Below the pieces are notes generated by a model that was not told the origin of the DNA, did not search any database, and saw nothing but the letters and a program-made list of their open reading frames with translations. From Pycnopodia helianthoides (taxonomy: Eukaryota > Echinodermata > Asteroidea > Forcipulatida > Asteriidae), in the NCBI GenBank assembly GCA_032158295.1, contig CM063245.1:7488700-7552699 (forward strand): DNA of 64,000 bases, read 5' to 3'. Below, piece after piece: positions 60,599 to 64,000 of this stretch. Made by a program: the position numbers and the translations under genes. Positions within the stretch are counted from its first letter, which is position 1. Each line of letters starts with the position of its first letter.

Positions 60599-60968
60599 AG
60601 GCACTGGACACGTTTGGTAATTGTCAAAGACAATTATTCTCACTTGGTGTATCCGAACATATGCATAAAATAAAAAACTGAAAATTTGGGCTCAATTGGT
60701 CATCGAAGTTGCAAGAAAATAATGAAAGAAAAAACACCCTTGTTGTACAAAATAGTGTGCTTTCATAATATGCCTGAAAAAGGCTTCAGTTGTTTTCTAT
60801 TTAGTGAGAAATTTCCTCTTTCTAAAAAAAATAAGTTACTTCAGAGGGAGTCGTTTCTCACAATGTTTTATACTATCAGTTCTCCATTGCTCGTTACCAA
60901 TTAAGTTTTTATGCTAATAGGCCTATATATTTTGAGTAATTACCAAACGAGTACGATGTCTTTATCAA
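60599..60968. mobile_element. TTAA-family MITE (AAGGCACTGGACAC), degenerate right end
   Basis: Left TTAAAGGCACTGGACACGTT, then TTGGTAATTGTCAAAGAC, ATATGCATAAAAT, GGGCTCAATTGGTCATCGAA and CTTCAGAGGGAGTCGTTTCT. The right end TTACCAAACGAGTACGATGT is degenerate. It is the fullest example here of the echinoderm-type family. Confidence 0.8.
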
Positions 60969-61464
60969 TTGTAAAGAAAATGTGTTTCATTTCCAATTTT
61001 GTTGGTCTGGAATCAAGAAACAAATTGTTGTTTTAAACAGGCGTATTTACATATGGATTTACTCTTAAAATATATTAGACAATTTGACAAAAACAAGTTT
61101 GTCGAGCAGTGCAATGTCTCGTATGACTTGCCTAAATTAATTAGTCATGTCATTTGTGGTGCAATTGCGCAGAAGAGATGTTCGGTTCTGCATAGTGTCA
61201 TCATTTTGGTCTCATTTTCTGCATGCCATCTTGAAAAATAGCCCGACCGGTTGTCTTGAAAAATGTATCGGGCGGCCATTTTTGGGGGAAAGGCCCTCAT
61301 CCTCCCTTGTGAAAAAGGCAGGACGCTAAACGTTTTTTAAAATTTAGTTTGCCTAAATTTCAAAATGTGCATGTACAAGCAGTTAATAACCGTTATTAAT
61401 GTATCCATTATGATATCATTGATTTTTTCATTATTTTTTTATTTTTACCATGGGCTATATGTTG

Positions 61465-62230
61465 GGTACGCCAATTGGCGTACCTTTCCTGCCTCTATTG
61501 ACTTCGTGCTATGTGTGTTTGCTTGTTCCATGGGTTGTGTTGGGTACGCCAATTGGCGTACCTTTCCTGTCTGCATTGACTTCGTGTTATGTGTGTTTGC
61601 TTGTTCCATGGGTTGTGTTGGGTACGCCAATTGGCGTACCTTTCCTGTCTGCATTGACTTCGTGTTATGTGTGTTTGCTTGTTCCATGGGTTGTGTTGGG
61701 TACGCCAATTGGCGTACCCTTCTCTGTGTTGGGTACGCCAATTGGCGTACCTTTCCTGTCTGCATTGACTTCGTGTTATGTGTGTTTGCTTGTTCCATGG
61801 GTTGTGTTGGGTACGCCAGCCAATTGGCGTACCTTTCCTGTCTGCATTGACTTCGTGTTATGTGTGTTTGCTTGTTCCATGGGTTGTGTTGGGTACGCCA
61901 ATTGGCGTACCTTTCCTGTCTGCATTGACTTCGTGTTATGTGTGTTTGCTTGTTCCATGGGTTGTGTTGGGTACGCCAATTGGCGTACCTTTCCTGTCTG
62001 CATTGACTTCGTGTTATGTGTGTTTGCTTGTTCCATGGGTTGTGTTGGGTACGCCAATTGGCGTACCTTCTGTTTCTTGTACGCCAATTGGCGTACCTTT
62101 CCTGTCTGCATTGACTTCGTGTTATGTGTGTTTGCTTGTTCCATGGGTTGTGTTGGGTACGCCAGCCAATTGGCGTACCTTTCCTGTCTGCATTGACTTG
62201 TTCCATGTGCTGTGTTGTGTACGCCCAAAT
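61465..62230. repeat. Palindrome satellite: 78-bp units in a 345-bp higher-order repeat
   Basis: GGTACGCCAATTGGCGTACC starts at 61465, 61543, 61621, 61699, 61732, 61810, 61892, 61970 and 62048. An 18-bp core is at 62079, and another full copy at 62156. Copies at 61810 and 62156 share a 4-bp AGCC insertion. Steps are 78,78,78,33,78 then 82,78,78,31,77, that is, two higher-order units of 345 and 346 bp. The 58-bp spacer (TTTCCTGTCTGCATTGACTT..., GTTCCATGGGTTGTGTTG) is nearly invariant. The long frames on both strands exist because 78 is a multiple of 3; they are not genes. A degenerate half follows at 62217 and another at 62384-62395. Confidence 0.97.
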
Positions 62231-63140
62231 GACTTCATGTTATGTTTTGAACGATGTCTCTTAGGTTATCTTTAACTACGTAACTGTCATAAATTCATCG
62301 TAACTTTTTAATAAATTTTAACAACTGATTTATTGACTTCATGTTATGATTTTGCTTGCTCTGTGGCCTGTGTCGGGTAGGCCTACGCCAATTGGTCAAA
62401 TACTGCATATTGTGTTGTTTGATAGATAATGCCAGGTGCATATACAAATAAAACATAAAATCTTATTAAAAATTATGATTTGCTCAAGTTGTAATCAAAA
62501 GTATGTTTTTTTAGCGTAACTATTGTTATTTTACTGTTTGTAAATGCCAAGTCTCGGAAACTTTGGTTTTCTCTGTGAAATAAACTCGTTGTGAGTAAGA
62601 ACTTTACAAAATGTATTTTTGTACTGTTATTAATATTGTTTTATATATTAGCAAGTACACAGCATGCACTAACTATGTATTTTATAGGTAAAGTAAGCAT
62701 TTGGTGAGGAACTATCCATACAAATGTTTCTTATGGTTATTTCGTGGATAAAATCCGTATGAAGTAATATCCATTTTGAAATAATCAAATATAATGAACT
62801 AAAATTAGAACTGTATTTTATGCCGAAAGAACGGAAATTGAGTTTTTCTATTAAAAATAAAAGTTTTTGGAACCATAATATTTTTTTCACGTGAAAAAAG
62901 AATATATTGTTTACTTCAGCTCAAATATCTCAGAGTTTTCAATAAAAAAATGTATTTTACATGTGCTACTGCGGTTTTATCTTTAAAAAAATCAAAATGA
63001 GGGATTTCTTATAATACCTTATAGTGTTATAGGATCTATCTCTTTCATATTTACACTTTAGAATATTAGGCGTAAACAAAAAACGTGTGTAAATGCAATG
63101 GGATTTAGGCAGAAACAAATAATAAGATAAAAAATAAAAA
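62231..63140. other. AT-rich stretch after the satellite
   Basis: TACGCCAATTGG half-palindrome at 62384-62395 in a decayed unit (GACTTCATGTTATG, TTTGCTTGCTCTGTGGCCTG). Otherwise nothing. Confidence 0.6.
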
Positions 63141-63147
63141 TCTCGAC

Positions 63148-63190
63148 GAAAACAATACCTGTTCCGACAGTAGGTCGGAACAGCTAAAAA
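63148..63190. other. Helitron-like terminal hairpin
   Basis: CTGTTCCGAC/GTCGGAACAG hairpin (loop AGTAG), ending CAGCTAA. Compare 31748-31787. Confidence 0.4.
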
Positions 63191-63282
63191 TCACCTTTGT
63201 AGAAAAAGTATGCAAGAATTTGGTATGTCATAATGATGAATGATATTGATGATAAGTCTAAGCTTCCCATGAATTGTGAGTT

Positions 63283-63480
63283 AAAGGGGCACGTGCCTTG
63301 GTATGGGCGCTTTGGGCTATAAAAAGCATTTGAAGGCAATTAATATGAAATGAACATGGTTGGAAAGATGTTTCATTTCTTAATGATCCACACAAATACG
63401 CCTCGTAATTGTGTGGTTTTTCTTTTACTTCGTGGACTAACACCGTCCGCCATTTTGTGAAGTCAAAACTTTGGTTCTGT
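63283..63480. mobile_element. TTAA-family element, left part
   Basis: TTAAAGGGGCACGTGCCTTG followed by GGGCGCTTTGGGCTAT, GGAAAGATGTTT, AATGATCCACACAAATACGC and GGACTAACACCGTCCGCCAT, matching 32029-32200 and 34890-34960. No right end. Confidence 0.7.
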
Positions 63481-63639
63481 TGCACTGACCGACTACTTTG
63501 CAAAAACTGCAGAGCATCTCGTAGCTCTTGAAACACTACACACAATGTGAGCCCATTTGGACAAGAGTCAGTTTGGGAATCGACCACACATTGTCTTGTG
63601 GATATCAGAATACATTCTACAGTCATGCGGATACCAAAA

Positions 63640-63875
63640 AAATTGACTAGAGCGGAACTTGAATTTGCGACCTCTAGATTAACGTGCTGGTTCTCGACCA
63701 ACTGAGCTAACTAGCCCTATGTTGGCGGCCTCCTTATTTTGTCAATACCTTTGTTTGGGATGCCAGCCAGTCAGGAGCCATTCACCCTGTAACTGCCGTA
63801 TGGCCAGGGATCACAAAAAAGTTTATGATACATCCTGTGAAGCAGCAGCAGAGGGATCACCTTTTAATAAGGGGA
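63640..63875 (-). mobile_element. tRNA-derived SINE, minus strand, intact site
   Basis: Reverse complement TTAGCTCAGTTGGTCGAGAA (A box) and GGTCGCAAATTCAAGTTCCG (B box). The flank GCAGCAGAGGGATCACCTTT equals that at 32005-32024 but without the TTAA element. Confidence 0.75.
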
Positions 63876-63910
63876 TCAATTTTTTTTTTTCAAATGTCAA
63901 ATAATAAACC

Positions 63911-64000
63911 ACAAGGGAAACTTCTCGAAAGCCTTTGATCGGGTTGATCATGGTATTGCAAATAGGAAATTAATTAGTTTTTCAAATATCGGAGTTCCCT
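63911..64000 (+). pseudogene. LINE reverse transcriptase start at right edge
   Basis: Reads NFSKAFDRVDHGI..RKLISFSNIGVP, motif A and following helix of a non-LTR RT (catalytic Asp replaced by Asn in NFSKAF versus the usual DFSKAF). Continues beyond the window. Confidence 0.7.

Noticed and set aside
61465..62180. CRISPR-like array of regularly spaced palindromes
   Set aside because: The spacers are identical to each other and the genome is eukaryotic; it is a satellite.
61445..62275. Long open frames (about 150-250 codons) on both strands across the palindrome satellite
   Set aside because: The unit is 78 bp (26 codons) without stops, so frames stay open automatically in several phases on both strands. 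The predicted proteins are just repeats with no start context.
63640..63720. A functional tRNA gene
   Set aside because: A and B box-like motifs are present, but the acceptor stem does not pair well and the same sequence is repeated at 31.8 kb with SINE-like flanks.

Overview
The window is eukaryotic, AT-rich, intron-rich and crowded with transposable elements. It looks like an invertebrate deuterostome, most likely an echinoderm. Three things support this. The one clear protein-coding gene is a DDX5/DDX17-type DEAD-box RNA helicase whose exons are split by repeat-filled introns. The dispersed TTAA-flanked elements whose ends start AAGG(A/C)AC... are a type I know from sea star and sea cucumber DNA. 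THAP-domain, P2X7-intracellular-domain and DIRS sequences are also typical of such genomes. The species cannot be named from the sequence alone.

Layout. Positions 1-26709 (+ strand) hold the 3' part of the helicase gene: eight exons (1167-1308, 1498-1658, 4431-4603, 8050-8160, 10378-10439, 10972-11031, 20414-20647, 25814-26709). They join with GT/AG junctions and consistent phase into 612 codons plus stop, from motif Ia to the Q-rich tail. The Q motif and Walker A exons lie off the left edge. The introns (one of 9.4 kb, one of 5.2 kb) carry a 50-bp minisatellite, a decayed DIRS tyrosine recombinase, LINE scraps, several terminal-inverted-repeat elements (one a three-deep nest) and an antisense orphan terminal exon. 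From 26710 to about 28420 is probable 3' UTR.

28.4-37 kb is repeat territory: a composite CRE-rich repeat, a 5'-truncated LINE with an unusually long (about 106 bp) target duplication, a tRNA-derived SINE interrupted by a TTAA element, and a longer copy of the same LINE family (minus strand, with RT and endonuclease remnants). 37.2-39.5 kb is a three-exon P2X7-intracellular-domain gene, broken by a 1-nt frame change and a 20-bp tandem duplication. 42.4-42.7 kb is a broken THAP domain (minus strand). 43.3-47.7 kb is a long array of about 149-bp modules ending in three 48-bp hairpin units; an inverted copy sits at 22.9-24.1 kb inside the helicase intron.

48-51.6 kb has another SINE and a decayed DIRS RT/RNase H region (minus). 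52-54.3 kb has a cluster of very small terminal-inverted-repeat elements with clean target duplications. 56.2-57.0 kb has a possible two-exon small gene (minus) of unknown function. 57.1-59.2 kb is a tandem segmental duplication. 61.46-62.23 kb is a satellite built from the perfect 20-bp palindrome GGTACGCCAATTGGCGTACC, arranged as two copies of a five-palindrome higher-order unit; the same palindrome occurs twice at 55.6-55.7 kb in a different sequence context. The right edge enters another LINE reverse transcriptase.

The helicase is the only gene that is convincingly functional here; no operon-like cooperation applies. The most unusual structure is the palindrome satellite. The 149-bp module family and the small-element cluster are next.
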